A DNA stretch of 64,000 nucleotides, taken from NCBI RefSeq assembly GCF_042654985.1, contig NZ_JBHSMT010000013.1, positions 124,001-188,000 of the forward strand, written 5' to 3'. This document shows, piece by piece, positions 44,007 through 53,989 of this stretch. Below the pieces are notes generated by a model. It was not told the DNA's origin. It was given only the letters and a program-made list of their open reading frames with translations, and searched no databases. Every line of letters starts with the position of its first letter. The first letter of the stretch is position 1. Source of the stretch: Paraherbaspirillum soli (GTDB lineage Bacteria; Pseudomonadota; Gammaproteobacteria; Burkholderiales; Burkholderiaceae_D). A program made the position numbers and the translations under genes.

Positions 44007-46277
44007 TTAACCCTGCCGACTGTCGGGCCGCCTGATCGGCGCCGGCGCTTGTTGATTTGCGGCTTGATCGGAAGAGTCGCGCGCAGACTGCGGCTGCACA
44101 TCACCCGCAGTAGCCGGCGAGACGTCGTCCGCGTCTTCCGCAGCTTGCTGCCCGGCCTGCGCCGATGCCGCCGGCGACTCTTCGGGAAACAAGAAGAAGC
44201 GCGGCGAAACGCTGAAGCGTCGCAACACCGCCCGAAATACCAAGCGCCTGATCCGTGCCGGAACATCCCGCGCCCGCAGCGCCAAGGTCAATGCGCAAGC
44301 AAAAGAAACTCCAACATTCAGCATGCCGATGCTGGCAATCCCAGCTAGCGCCAACCAAAACTGCGGCATAGCCAGCACTTCCCATCCCAGACTTGCGGCG
44401 GCTGCGGTCAGCGCACCCGTCGACAGCGTCACATGCCGCACCTCCAGCGGCACACCGAAAAATTGCGCGATCACAGGCGTCATGCCCAATAAAAGCCCGA
44501 GCGATAAGTTACCGGAAATTTGCGCCATATTGCGATCCAGCCAGGTCGCCCAGCGTTCGGCCCTCATCGAACCCAATACGCGCACCAGCCGCCGCTGATG
44601 GGTCAAGGCTTCACGCAGGCGACGCAAGGCAAACCAATTGTCGGCATAGCCGGCGACCAGGCTCGACAACCATAGCAATATCCCGGTCAGCGCGGCAAAC
44701 AACGGGGTCGGCCCAATCAGCGATAAATCATGTATGTTGGAACGAGCATATTCGGCAGTCATCAGCGGCGCATGTGTGGTCAACATGATGACTCCGGAGA
44801 TCGCCAGCATCATCGGTATCACGCCGATCAAATTACCGAATACCGCAGCCGCCTGCGACCGCAGCAGCAACGCAACCTCAGTCAGCAGCGCACGCAAGCC
44901 GTCCACCGTGTCGAGCTGGCCCATTTTGGATGCCAGCGCCGGCGCCGTGACCGCCGGCTGCTTGGTCGCCAGCACGCCGCCTACCGCGGAAATCATCGTG
45001 AAACTGACCGCATAGTTCAACGAAGCAAACAGTCCTTCGAAAAAACGCGCCGCCCCCGCACCCGAAAGCAACGATTTGCCAAGTACCGTGAATGCGGTGA
45101 TGACGCCGCCGCGACAGGCCGCTTTCAGCATTGCACGATATTCGCTGCGATCACGCGCAATATAGTGCTCGCCATGATCCGCATTGCGCTCGACCATCTT
45201 GCGCGCCAGCAGGGAAAAACTGCGCTGCACCAGGCCACGCACCGACGAGCGCTGATGATGGGCGGCGATAAAGTCGCTCAGCAGGGCCTGGATCTGACTC
45301 ACATCTCGCCCCGGATCCTTGCCAGGATTCCGTTCCGCGTCTTGCGCCGTTTCCTGATCCCGGTAAATCGCGGCACGCACATCGAGCAAACGCGCCATAC
45401 GGGTCAATTGCGCACGCATCCGTTCGACCCGATACACCAGGCTGACCGATACGCCATTTTCATCAAGATGCGCATAAATCCTATCGGTTTGCGCCTGACA
45501 GACGGCGATCAACATGCGCACGCTGCGCAGTGCGGCCTCATCTCTGGGGTTGACGTACAAATAGGTTTCCAGTTCGCGCCGCAACACCATGAATGGCGTC
45601 GCCTGCAATGGCATCCGGGGATCCAGCCGTTGGCGGAAGGCTTGACTGACGCCGTCCGCCAGCACTGCCGTGACCAGATACACCAGGGCCTCGTCAATCT
45701 GCTGCTGATACATATGGGTAATGCCATCGTCAGCGACCAGGCGCCAGATCTGCGCCACCGCCTCCTGATCCAGCTTCAGTAGCCATGCGGCATCCTCCGG
45801 AGCCGGGAACAACGCTGTAAACAAGACCGACAGGTCGGCTTCAAAAGGCGGTTTCGGCAAAACCAGCTTGACCACATGCTCGGATAGCTCGCTGAAAAAC
45901 GCCGGCTCATGCGGCAAACCCGTGGCACAAAAAAGCTCGGGGCCGACCGCCTCGCGCAGCGTTTTCTGGAGCGTGGTCTGCACCACCCGGCGCACGTCGC
46001 GGTTGGCATCCAGCCACACCAGTAGAAAAACCAGGCGTTGTTGCTTGACGCGACGCCAGATACCCTCTTCCAACAACGACACCGTGGGTTCATGACGCAC
46101 CCATTCGACAATGTCGATCATCCAGTCGGCGCGCTCCTGCCATGAAGCAAAAGGATTTGCGCGACGCATCAGGGATTCGAGCTGCGACGCCTGATGCAAT
46201 TGATCGGCGTGCTGTCGACTGCCTCCTCGTCGAAAGCGGCGCCACATGACTTGCAAACGTAGAAAGAATATTTTCAT
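44007..46277 (-). CDS. Gcr-family 'site-specific recombinase' membrane protein
   Basis: 756 residues. The family (COG4389) is annotated as site-specific recombinase but contains several hydrophobic helices, as here (for example around 450-610). Recognisable blocks are GEHYIARDRSEYRAMLKAACRGG, FEGLFASLNYAVSFTMISAVGGVLATKQPAVTAPALA and the later QFFGVPLEVRHVTLSTG. Betaproteobacteria carry it as a conserved core gene. The recombinase activity rests on a weak original assignment, and a membrane role is at least as likely. The C-terminus is unusually rich in Ala, Gln and Ser (AQAGQQAAEDADDVS). Confidence 0.85.
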   Translation of the reverse strand: MKIFFLRLQVMWRRFRRGGSRQHADQLHQASQLESLMRRANPFASWQERADWMIDIVEWVRHEPTVSLLEEGIWRRVKQQRLVFLLVWLDANRDVRRVVQTTLQKTLREAVGPELFCATGLPHEPAFFSELSEHVVKLVLPKPPFEADLSVLFTALFPAPEDAAWLLKLDQEAVAQIWRLVADDGITHMYQQQIDEALVYLVTAVLADGVSQAFRQRLDPRMPLQATPFMVLRRELETYLYVNPRDEAALRSVRMLIAVCQAQTDRIYAHLDENGVSVSLVYRVERMRAQLTRMARLLDVRAAIYRDQETAQDAERNPGKDPGRDVSQIQALLSDFIAAHHQRSSVRGLVQRSFSLLARKMVERNADHGEHYIARDRSEYRAMLKAACRGGVITAFTVLGKSLLSGAGAARFFEGLFASLNYAVSFTMISAVGGVLATKQPAVTAPALASKMGQLDTVDGLRALLTEVALLLRSQAAAVFGNLIGVIPMMLAISGVIMLTTHAPLMTAEYARSNIHDLSLIGPTPLFAALTGILLWLSSLVAGYADNWFALRRLREALTHQRRLVRVLGSMRAERWATWLDRNMAQISGNLSLGLLLGMTPVIAQFFGVPLEVRHVTLSTGALTAAAASLGWEVLAMPQFWLALAGIASIGMLNVGVSFACALTLALRARDVPARIRRLVFRAVLRRFSVSPRFFLFPEESPAASAQAGQQAAEDADDVSPATAGDVQPQSARDSSDQAANQQAPAPIRRPDSRQG

Positions 46278-46439
46278 TTGTAGTTGTTATGAAGAAAAGG
46301 CGAATGTAATCAAATGAACAATGGCGTATTGCCAACATTGATGTTCAAGCATTTTCGCGCTCGGATTGAGACACAGATGACCGATTGGTCGATTGAATTT
46401 CTCGCTTATACTCGGCTTTATTTTCTTCCGGATGAACCG

Positions 46440-47294
46440 ATGCGACCCGAGACACGATTTGAAAGTTCCCCCAGCTATGTTGCGACCGACGACCTGAAAC
46501 TGGCAGTAAACGCCGCGCTGACGCTGCAACGGCCACTATTGATCAAGGGCGAACCGGGCACCGGAAAAACCATGCTGGCGGAAGAAGTTGCCGCCGCGCT
46601 GAACATGCCTTTGCTGCAATGGCATGTCAAATCGACCACCAAAGCCCAGCAAGGTTTGTACGAATACGATGCTGTGTCGCGCCTGCGCGATTCACAATTG
46701 GGCGACGCCCGCGTCAAGGATATTCACAATTACATCGTCAAGGGCGTGCTGTGGCAGGCGTTTACCGCCAATGAGCAAGTAGTGCTGCTGATCGACGAAA
46801 TCGACAAGGCGGATATCGAATTTCCCAACGACCTGCTGCGCGAACTCGACCGCATGGAATTTTACGTATATGAAACGCGTGAAATGGTCCAGGCCAAACA
46901 CCGGCCGCTGGTCATCATCACCTCGAATAACGAGAAAGAATTGCCGGACGCTTTCCTGCGCCGCTGCTTTTTCCATTACATCAAGTTTCCCGACAAAAAG
47001 ACCATGCAGGAGATTGTCGATGTCCATTTCCCGCACCTGAAAAAAGATTTGCTGGCGCAAGCGCTGGAAACTTTCTATCAAGTCCGCGACGTTGCAGGGC
47101 TGAAAAAGAAACCGTCGACGTCGGAATTGCTGGACTGGCTCAAGCTGCTGCTGGCCGAAGACATCCCGGCCGAGGCCTTGCACAGCAGCGATTCCAAAGC
47201 CGTCGTCCCGCCTCTGCACGGCGCTTTATTGAAGAATGAACAGGATGTGCATTTGTTTGAGCGGCTGGTTTTTATGGCGCGCAAAAATCGGTAA
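46440..47294 (+). CDS. MoxR-type AAA+ ATPase
   Basis: 284 residues from ATG 46440 (MRPETRFESSPSYVATDDL); an in-frame start at 46314 or 46378 would add unsupported residues. Walker A GEPGTGKT, Walker B VVLLIDEIDKAD, sensor 1 VIITSNNEKELPDAFLRRC and RRCFFHYIKF are all clear. MoxR ATPases act with a VWA partner, found 120 bases downstream here, as a chaperone for cofactor insertion or complex assembly. Between them lies a palindromic repeat. Confidence 0.92.
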   Translation: MRPETRFESSPSYVATDDLKLAVNAALTLQRPLLIKGEPGTGKTMLAEEVAAALNMPLLQWHVKSTTKAQQGLYEYDAVSRLRDSQLGDARVKDIHNYIVKGVLWQAFTANEQVVLLIDEIDKADIEFPNDLLRELDRMEFYVYETREMVQAKHRPLVIITSNNEKELPDAFLRRCFFHYIKFPDKKTMQEIVDVHFPHLKKDLLAQALETFYQVRDVAGLKKKPSTSELLDWLKLLLAEDIPAEALHSSDSKAVVPPLHGALLKNEQDVHLFERLVFMARKNR

Positions 47295-47300
47295 CTTATT

Positions 47301-47353
47301 GTTGGGCAGAGTTTAAAAGTCGCCACAGCGCGACGAATTGCTCTGTCCCCAAC
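47301..47353. repeat. Palindromic element, REP-like family C, third copy
   Basis: GTTGGGCAGAGTTTAAAAGT at the left and GAATTGCTCTGTCCCCAAC at the right pair around a GC-rich centre, in the opposite orientation to the tandem copies at 40245-40370. It lies between the MoxR and VWA genes. Confidence 0.65.
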
Positions 47354-47414
47354 TGACCAAGCAAGAAGCTTGAAACACCCCCAAACCTTTGCAAAACCAA
47401 ACAAGTAGCCCCCC

Positions 47415-48584
47415 ATGCTGATCGATTTTTTCTTTACGCTGAAAGACGCCAGAATTCCCGTATCGATCAAGGAATTCCTGATTCTGCTGGAAGCGTTGCA
47501 GAAGAATGTCATTTCCCCATCGCTCGATAATTTTTATTACCTGGCGCGGACCACGCTGGTCAAGGATGAAGCGCATTTCGACAAATTCGATCGGGCTTTC
47601 GGCCAGTATTTCAAAGGCATCCAGACCATCTTCGAGAAGAACGCAGAGATCCCGCTTGAATGGCTGATCCAGCGCATGAAACGCGAATTGACGCCGGAAC
47701 AGCAGGCGCAACTGGAGAAATTCGGCTACGACAAGCTGATGGAACGCTTGCAACAGCTGCTCGAAGAACAAAAAGGCCGGCACGAAGGCGGCAACAAATG
47801 GATAGGCACCGGCGGCACCTCGCCGTTCGGGCATGGCGGCAGCAACCCGGAAGGAATCCGGATCGGCGGTTCGGGCGGCAACCGCAGCGCGGTCAAGGTA
47901 TGGGACGCGCGCGCCTATCGCGACTACGACGACGAGCGCGAACTGGGCACGCGCAACATCAAGGTGGCATTGCGCCGCCTGCGCAAATTCGCGCGCGAAG
48001 GCGCGGCGGAAGAACTGGCGCTGGATGACACCATCCGCGCCACCGCCAACAATGCCGGCTATCTCGACATCAAAATGCAACCGGAGCGCAAAAACAATAT
48101 CAAGGTGCTGATGTTGCTGGATGTCGGCGGCACCATGGACGACCACATCACCCGCACGGAAGAACTGTTCTCGGCCGCAAAAACCGAATTCAAGAATATG
48201 GAATTCTTTTATTTCCACAATTGCGTCTACGACTACCTGTGGAAAAATAATCACCGACGCCACGCAGAGCGCTTCCAGACCTGGGATATCCTGCGCAAAT
48301 ATACGGCTGACACCAAATTGATTTTTGTCGGCGATGCGACCATGAGCCCGTATGAAATCTTGCAGCCGGGCGGCTCGGTTGAATACAACAACGAAGAAGC
48401 CGGGGCCGAGTGGCTGCAAAGGTTCACCAAGACCTTCCCCAAATTCATCTGGCTCAATCCGGAGCCGGAAGGCTTGTGGCAATACCGCCAATCGGTTGGC
48501 GTGATCCGGCAATTGATGAGCAACCGCATGTTTCCGGTGACGATAGAAGGACTGGAGCGCGGCATGCGCCTGCTCAGCAAGTAA
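47415..48584 (+). CDS. VWA-domain protein, CoxE-like MoxR partner
   Basis: 389 residues. The N-terminal half holds a helical region and a glycine-rich linker (GGNKWIGTGGTSPFGHGGSN, about 126-145). The VWA domain begins KNNIKVLMLLDVGGTMDDHI: the MIDAS motif has Gly and Thr in place of the DxSxS serines, a variant seen in this family. A DATMSPYEI segment follows. Together with the MoxR gene it forms the classical ATPase-VWA chaperone pair. Substrate unknown. Confidence 0.9.
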   Translation: MLIDFFFTLKDARIPVSIKEFLILLEALQKNVISPSLDNFYYLARTTLVKDEAHFDKFDRAFGQYFKGIQTIFEKNAEIPLEWLIQRMKRELTPEQQAQLEKFGYDKLMERLQQLLEEQKGRHEGGNKWIGTGGTSPFGHGGSNPEGIRIGGSGGNRSAVKVWDARAYRDYDDERELGTRNIKVALRRLRKFAREGAAEELALDDTIRATANNAGYLDIKMQPERKNNIKVLMLLDVGGTMDDHITRTEELFSAAKTEFKNMEFFYFHNCVYDYLWKNNHRRHAERFQTWDILRKYTADTKLIFVGDATMSPYEILQPGGSVEYNNEEAGAEWLQRFTKTFPKFIWLNPEPEGLWQYRQSVGVIRQLMSNRMFPVTIEGLERGMRLLSK

Positions 48585-48805
48585 GCTCATCACCATTCGC
48601 ATTTGTTTCTGCCAACGCCCTGTGTGGCATTTGCAACATTTAACCACCTTTCGGTTCTTGGCCTATTTGTTAACCAACTCTTAGTTCTGCAACTAAGCGA
48701 CTTTTTTCATTAGAATGCGGACAGTTTGATATTTTCCGATTCCACTTGCAGTCCATTGTTAATTGCAAATTGATAATTTTTCACCTCGTACCCCTACACA
48801 ACTGA

Positions 48806-50794
48806 ATGGCAACCAAAAAAACACCGCTGTCTGACTATAGTGAATCGTCGATCCGTGTACTCAAAGGCCTGGAGCCGGTCAAGCAACGGCCCGGCATGTA
48901 CACCCGCACCGAGAACCCGCTGCATATCATCCAGGAAGTGATTGACAATGCATCGGACGAAGCGCTCGGCGGATTTTGCAAAAATATCCTGGTCACCTTG
49001 AACGCCGACGGCAGCGTCAGTGTTGAAGATGACGGTCGCGGCATCCCGGTCGGCTTGCACCCTGAAGAAAAAGTGCCGACGGTGGAAATCGTGTTTACCC
49101 GATTGCACGCCGGCGGCAAATTCGACAAGGGCAGCGGCGGCGCTTATTCATTTTCCGGCGGTCTGCATGGGGTCGGCGTGTCGGTCACCAACGCCCTCTC
49201 CTCGCGGCTGGAAATCACGGTCTGGCGCGAAGGCGGCGTGCATCAACTGGTGTTCGCCGATGGCGATGTGATTGAAAAACTGAACTCGCGTCCGATCGCG
49301 CGGGACGACAAAAAATCCGGCACCAGAGTCACAGCCTGGCCGAATCCGAAGTATTTCGATTCGCCCGCCATTTCGCTTCCGGAAATGCAGCGCCTGCTGC
49401 GCTCCAAAGCGGTGCTGCTGCCCGGCGTCAAAGTCACGCTGCTGAACGCAAAAACCGGCGACAGCCAGACCTGGCAATACGATCAAGGTTTGCGCGGCTA
49501 CCTGATGGAGTCGCTGGCGCAATCGTCGAATGCCGAACCGCTGATCCCGCTGTTTGAGGGCGAGCAATACGCGACCGCCGACGCCGAAGGTTTTGCCGAA
49601 GGCGAAGGAGCGGCATGGGTCGTGGCCTGGACCGAAGAAGGCGCCATCGTGCGCGAATCGTATGTCAACCTGATCCCGACCTCGGCCGGCGGCACGCATG
49701 AATCGGGACTGCGGGAAGGTTTGTTCGGCGCGGTCAAGAGCTTCGTCGAGATGCACTCCTTGCTGCCCAAGGGCGTCAAGCTATTGCCGGAAGACGTGTT
49801 TGCCCGCGTCTCTTTCGTGCTGTCGGCCAAGGTGCTGGACCCGCAATTTCAAGGCCAGATCAAAGAGCGCCTGAACTCGCGCGATGCAGTGCGGCTGGTG
49901 TCGACCTATACCCGGCCGGCGCTGGAATTATGGCTTAACCAGCACGTCGAGTACGGCAAAAAACTGGCCGACCTGGTCATCAAGCAAGCCCAGAACCGCC
50001 TGCGTTCCGCGCAAAAAGTAGAAAAGAAAAAATCGTCCGGGGTCGCCATCCTGCCAGGGAAATTGACCGATTGCGAATCCAGCGATATCACCCGCAACGA
50101 ACTGTTCCTGGTCGAGGGCGACTCGGCCGGCGGTTCCGCCAAAATGGGCCGCGACAAAGAATTCCAAGCCATCCTGCCATTGCGCGGCAAGGTGCTCAAC
50201 TCCTGGGAAACCGAGCGCGACCGCCTGTTCGCCAACAATGAAATCCACGATATCGCGGTCGCCATCGGCGTCGATCCGCATAGCAAGACCGACACCGTCG
50301 ATTTCAGCAGCCTGCGCTATGGCAAAATCTGCATCCTGTCCGATGCGGACGTCGACGGCTCGCACATCCAGGTATTGCTGCTGACTTTGTTTTTCCGCCA
50401 CTTCCCGCAGTTGATCGACCGCGGCAACATCTGCGTCGCGCGGCCGCCGCTATACCGGGTCGATGCCCCTGCACGCGGCAAAAAGCCGGCGCAAAAGATC
50501 TACGCGCTGGACGATGGCGAACTGGAAGCGATTGAAGACAAATTGCGCAAGGACGGCGTCAAGGACACTGCATGGACCATTTCCCGCTTCAAAGGCCTGG
50601 GTGAAATGAACGCCGAACAATTGTGGGAAACCACGATGAATCCCGATACCCGTCGCCTGTTGCCGATCTCGCTCGGCGCTTTCGATTTACTGGCTTCCGA
50701 AAACCGCTTCAACATGCTGATGGGGAAAGGCGAAGCCGCTGCCCGTCGCGCCTGGATTGAAGAGCACGGCAATGAAGCCGAGGCAGATATTTGA
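48806..50794 (+). CDS. parE: DNA topoisomerase IV subunit B
   Basis: 662 residues. The GHKL ATPase domain has VIDNASDEALGG (N box), DDGRGIPVG and the GGLHGVGVSVTNALS lid. The TOPRIM domain has LVEGDSAGGSAKMGRD and DADVDGSHI, and the C-terminus ends with the KGLGEMNAEQLWETTM type segment. The subunit splits ATP to drive decatenation by ParC. The lytic transglycosylase follows with one base overlap, and parC comes next. Confidence 0.96.
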   Translation: MATKKTPLSDYSESSIRVLKGLEPVKQRPGMYTRTENPLHIIQEVIDNASDEALGGFCKNILVTLNADGSVSVEDDGRGIPVGLHPEEKVPTVEIVFTRLHAGGKFDKGSGGAYSFSGGLHGVGVSVTNALSSRLEITVWREGGVHQLVFADGDVIEKLNSRPIARDDKKSGTRVTAWPNPKYFDSPAISLPEMQRLLRSKAVLLPGVKVTLLNAKTGDSQTWQYDQGLRGYLMESLAQSSNAEPLIPLFEGEQYATADAEGFAEGEGAAWVVAWTEEGAIVRESYVNLIPTSAGGTHESGLREGLFGAVKSFVEMHSLLPKGVKLLPEDVFARVSFVLSAKVLDPQFQGQIKERLNSRDAVRLVSTYTRPALELWLNQHVEYGKKLADLVIKQAQNRLRSAQKVEKKKSSGVAILPGKLTDCESSDITRNELFLVEGDSAGGSAKMGRDKEFQAILPLRGKVLNSWETERDRLFANNEIHDIAVAIGVDPHSKTDTVDFSSLRYGKICILSDADVDGSHIQVLLLTLFFRHFPQLIDRGNICVARPPLYRVDAPARGKKPAQKIYALDDGELEAIEDKLRKDGVKDTAWTISRFKGLGEMNAEQLWETTMNPDTRRLLPISLGAFDLLASENRFNMLMGKGEAAARRAWIEEHGNEAEADI

Positions 50795-51633
50795 TGAAAT
50801 TGCCTGTGCGCCTGTCTGGATTGATGTTGAGCCTGACCATGGCTTTGGGATTGGCATCGGCGCTGGCGCCGACTGCCGCCCATGCCGATGTCTACGGCTA
50901 CATCGACGCCGACGGCGCCGGTCATTTTTCGACTGAAAAACTGGACGGCCGCTATCAGTTATTCATGCGCGGCGGCGCCGAGTTCGATTCTGCGCAACTG
51001 ACGCCGGGCGCTGCCGGTCATCAAAATACCCAACGCCTCGACAGCCCGCTGTTCCGCTATCTGTCGCAACATCCCAATCTGAAGAAGTACGAAACCATCG
51101 TCGATCAGGCGGCGCAAGAATTCGCGCTGGAGCCGGCTCTGCTGAAGGCGGTGATGGCGGCTGAATCCGGCTTCAACCCGGCTGCGGTATCGCCCAAGGG
51201 CGCCATCGGTCTGATGCAGATCATGCCGGCCACCGCCGAGCGTTACGGCTTGAGCAGCGATCGCAACAAGCCACTGGAGCAAAAGCTGACCGATCCGCGC
51301 ACCAATATCCGCCTCGGCGCGCGTTATTTGCGTGATTTGCTGAAGATGTTTCCGCGCCAGCAGGAATTGGTGATCGCCTCTTACAATGCCGGCGAAGGCG
51401 CCGTACAAAAGTACAACAACCAGATCCCGCCCTATCCCGAAACACGCAATTACGTACAACTGGTGCGCCAGTTCTACCAACTGTATCAACCGGCTTTCGC
51501 CAAGTCGGCCCGCAACTCCGCAGGCAACGACTCCGGATTAAGCCGTATCCACATGACCATTCCCGGACGCCGCAGCATGCCTGCCACGATGCCTGCTGCC
51601 ATGCCCACCGCGACTTCGCCTTTAATCGAATAA
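50794..51633 (+). CDS. Exported lytic transglycosylase (SLT domain) with DUF4124-like N-terminus
   Basis: 279 residues from ATG 50794, which overlaps the parE stop (TGATG). A signal peptide (about 1-31, ending AHA) precedes a small VYGYIDADGAGHFSTEK domain like DUF4124. The SLT fold has AAESGFNPAAVSPKGAIGLMQIMPATAERYG (catalytic Glu) and ASYNAGEGAVQKY. It would cleave peptidoglycan. Its placement between parE and parC is unusual in function but tight in transcription, with 13 bases to parC. Confidence 0.9.
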   Translation: MKLPVRLSGLMLSLTMALGLASALAPTAAHADVYGYIDADGAGHFSTEKLDGRYQLFMRGGAEFDSAQLTPGAAGHQNTQRLDSPLFRYLSQHPNLKKYETIVDQAAQEFALEPALLKAVMAAESGFNPAAVSPKGAIGLMQIMPATAERYGLSSDRNKPLEQKLTDPRTNIRLGARYLRDLLKMFPRQQELVIASYNAGEGAVQKYNNQIPPYPETRNYVQLVRQFYQLYQPAFAKSARNSAGNDSGLSRIHMTIPGRRSMPATMPAAMPTATSPLIE

Positions 51634-51646
51634 TCTGCTGAATTCC

Positions 51647-53953
51647 ATGACTGAACAAAACGATTTGTTTGACCTGCCGCCACCCGACGGCGAATCCTTG
51701 ACCCTCGCCACTTTCGCCGAACGCGCTTATCTCGACTACGCCATTTCCGTGGTCAAAGGCCGTGCGCTGCCGGATGTGTCCGACGGTCAGAAACCGGTGC
51801 AGCGACGCATCCTGTATGCGATGAACGAGTTGGGACTGAACGCCGCCGCCAAGCCGCGCAAATCGGCCGCCGTGGTCGGCGACGTGCTCGGCAAACTGCA
51901 CCCGCACGGCGATCAGTCGGTGTATGACGCCCTGGTGCGGATGGCGCAGGATTTTTCGCTGCGCTATCCGCTGATCGACGGTCAAGGCAATTTCGGCTCG
52001 CGCGACGGCGACGGCGCGGCGGCGATGCGTTACACCGAAGCGCGGCTGACGCCGATCGCCAAATTGCTGCTGGATGAAATCGACATGGGCACGGTCGATT
52101 TCCAGCCCAACTACGATGGCTCGACCGAAGAACCGAAACTGCTGCCCGGGCGCTTGCCGTTCGTGCTGCTGAACGGCGCGTCCGGGATCGCCGTTGGCCT
52201 GGCCACCGAAATCCCATCGCACAATTTGCAGGAAGTGGCCAAGGCCGCCGTCGCGCTGATCCGCAACCCGGCGCTGAGCCATGACGAATTGATGCAGATC
52301 ATCCCCGGGCCGGACTTCCCGGGCGGCGGCCAAATCATCACTTCCGCCACCGCGATTTCAGAAATGTACGCGTCCGGACGCGGCAGCCTGAAAGTACGCG
52401 CCACCTGGAAAATCGAAGAGCTGGCACGCGGTCAGTGGCAGGTGGTGGTCACCGAACTGCCGCCGGGCACCTCCTCGCAAAAGGTGCTGGAAGAAATCGA
52501 AGAACTGACCAATCCGAAAATCAAGCTCGGCAAGAAATCGCTGACGCCGGAACAACTGGCGCTGAAGCAAACCATCCTGTCGGTGCTCGACGCGGTGCGC
52601 GACGAATCCGGCCGCGATGCCCCGGTACGCCTGGTGTTTGAGCCGAAATCGAAAAATCTCGACCAGACCGAATTCACCAACATGCTGTTGGCGCATACCT
52701 CGCTGGAAAGCAGCGCCTCGATCAACCTGGTGATGATAGGCGGCGACGGCCGTCCGCGCCAGAAAGGCATAGGCATGATTTTGCGCGAGTGGATCGCGTT
52801 CCGCTTCGCCACCATCACCCGCCGTTCGCAATTCAAGCTGCAAAAAATCGAAGACCGGATTCATATCCTGGAAGGCCGCGAGGCGATCCTGCTGAATATC
52901 GACAAGGTCATCAAAATCATCCGCGAATCGGATGAGCCGAAGCCGGCCCTGATCACCGCCTTCAAGCTGTCCGACCGCCAGGCCGAAGATATCCTTGAAA
53001 TCCGCCTGCGCCAATTGGCGCGACTGGAAGCGATCAAGATCCAACAAGAACTGGCCGAGTTGCGCAACGAAAAAACCACGCTGCTCGACCTGCTCGACAA
53101 TCCTGCCTCCATGAAGCGTCTGGTGATCAAGGAAATCGAAGCCGACCAGAAGCAATATGGCGATGCCCGCCGCACCTTGATCGAGGCCGCCGAAAGAGCC
53201 GTAGTGGAAGCCAAGGTTATCGACGAGCCGGTGACTGTCATCATTTCGCAAAAGGGTTGGGTCCGGGCCCGTACCGGTCACGGCCACGATGCCAGCCAGT
53301 TTGCGTTCAAGGCCGGCGACGCGCTGTATGGCGCTTTCGAATGCCGCACCGTCGACAATCTGCTGACGTTCGGCTCCAACGGCCGGATCTACTCGGTCTC
53401 GGTGACCGCACTGCCGAACGCTCGCGGCGACGGCGTGCCGATCACCACCTTGATCGACCTGGCCAACGGCAGCAGCATCCTGCATTACTTTGCCGGCGCT
53501 AGCGACATCACGCTGCTGCTGGCATCGACCGGCGGCTATGGCTTTACCGCCAAGGTCGGCGACATGCTGAGCCGGGTCAAAGCCGGCAAGGCCTTCATCA
53601 CCCTGGACGAGGGCGGCCAAGTATTGCCGCCGCGCCCGCTGACCGCCAACGTCAGCGCGCTGGCCTGCCTGTCGGAACAAGGCCGCCTGCTGGTGTTCGG
53701 CCTGGACGAATGCAAAGCGCTGACCAATGGCGGTCGCGGTGTGATCCTGATGGAGTTGGATAACAACGAGAAACTGCTGGCGGCGCAACCGATCAGCCAG
53801 CGCGGCGTCGTGGTGGCCGGCACCGGCCGCGGCGGCAAGGCGCAAGAAGTGGCGCTGTCGGCCTCAGGCCTGGCAGCGCATATCGGCAAGCGCGCCCGTA
53901 AAGGCAAAATGCTGGAATCGAAATTGAAACCGGCGACGTTGACCGCCCAGTAG
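51647..53953 (+). CDS. parC: DNA topoisomerase IV subunit A
   Basis: 768 residues. The breakage-reunion domain holds the active Tyr129 in MRYTEARLTPIA, and the quinolone-resistance region reads HPHGDQSVYDALVRM, with Gln90 where E. coli has Ser80. The C-terminal beta-pinwheel shows repeated strands, for example RGVILMELDNNEKLLAAQPIS. ParC with ParE unlinks daughter chromosomes. The gene ends before a terminator region. It is cotranscribed with parE and the lytic transglycosylase. Confidence 0.96.
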   Translation: MTEQNDLFDLPPPDGESLTLATFAERAYLDYAISVVKGRALPDVSDGQKPVQRRILYAMNELGLNAAAKPRKSAAVVGDVLGKLHPHGDQSVYDALVRMAQDFSLRYPLIDGQGNFGSRDGDGAAAMRYTEARLTPIAKLLLDEIDMGTVDFQPNYDGSTEEPKLLPGRLPFVLLNGASGIAVGLATEIPSHNLQEVAKAAVALIRNPALSHDELMQIIPGPDFPGGGQIITSATAISEMYASGRGSLKVRATWKIEELARGQWQVVVTELPPGTSSQKVLEEIEELTNPKIKLGKKSLTPEQLALKQTILSVLDAVRDESGRDAPVRLVFEPKSKNLDQTEFTNMLLAHTSLESSASINLVMIGGDGRPRQKGIGMILREWIAFRFATITRRSQFKLQKIEDRIHILEGREAILLNIDKVIKIIRESDEPKPALITAFKLSDRQAEDILEIRLRQLARLEAIKIQQELAELRNEKTTLLDLLDNPASMKRLVIKEIEADQKQYGDARRTLIEAAERAVVEAKVIDEPVTVIISQKGWVRARTGHGHDASQFAFKAGDALYGAFECRTVDNLLTFGSNGRIYSVSVTALPNARGDGVPITTLIDLANGSSILHYFAGASDITLLLASTGGYGFTAKVGDMLSRVKAGKAFITLDEGGQVLPPRPLTANVSALACLSEQGRLLVFGLDECKALTNGGRGVILMELDNNEKLLAAQPISQRGVVVAGTGRGGKAQEVALSASGLAAHIGKRARKGKMLESKLKPATLTAQ

Positions 53954-53989
53954 TGAGTCTTGCGCCACCTGTGAAATAAAAAAAGGCCC

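Noticed and set aside
43811..44266. Upstream extension of the small cytochrome gene to give 258 residues
   Set aside because: The extension overlaps the C-terminal part of the Gcr gene and precedes a perfect signal peptide start at 43810.
47313..48647. 444-codon minus-strand frame opposite the VWA gene
   Set aside because: Antisense shadow of a GC-rich gene with clear domain structure on the plus strand.
52358..53845. 495-codon minus-strand frame opposite parC
   Set aside because: Antisense shadow; parC motifs are intact on the plus strand.
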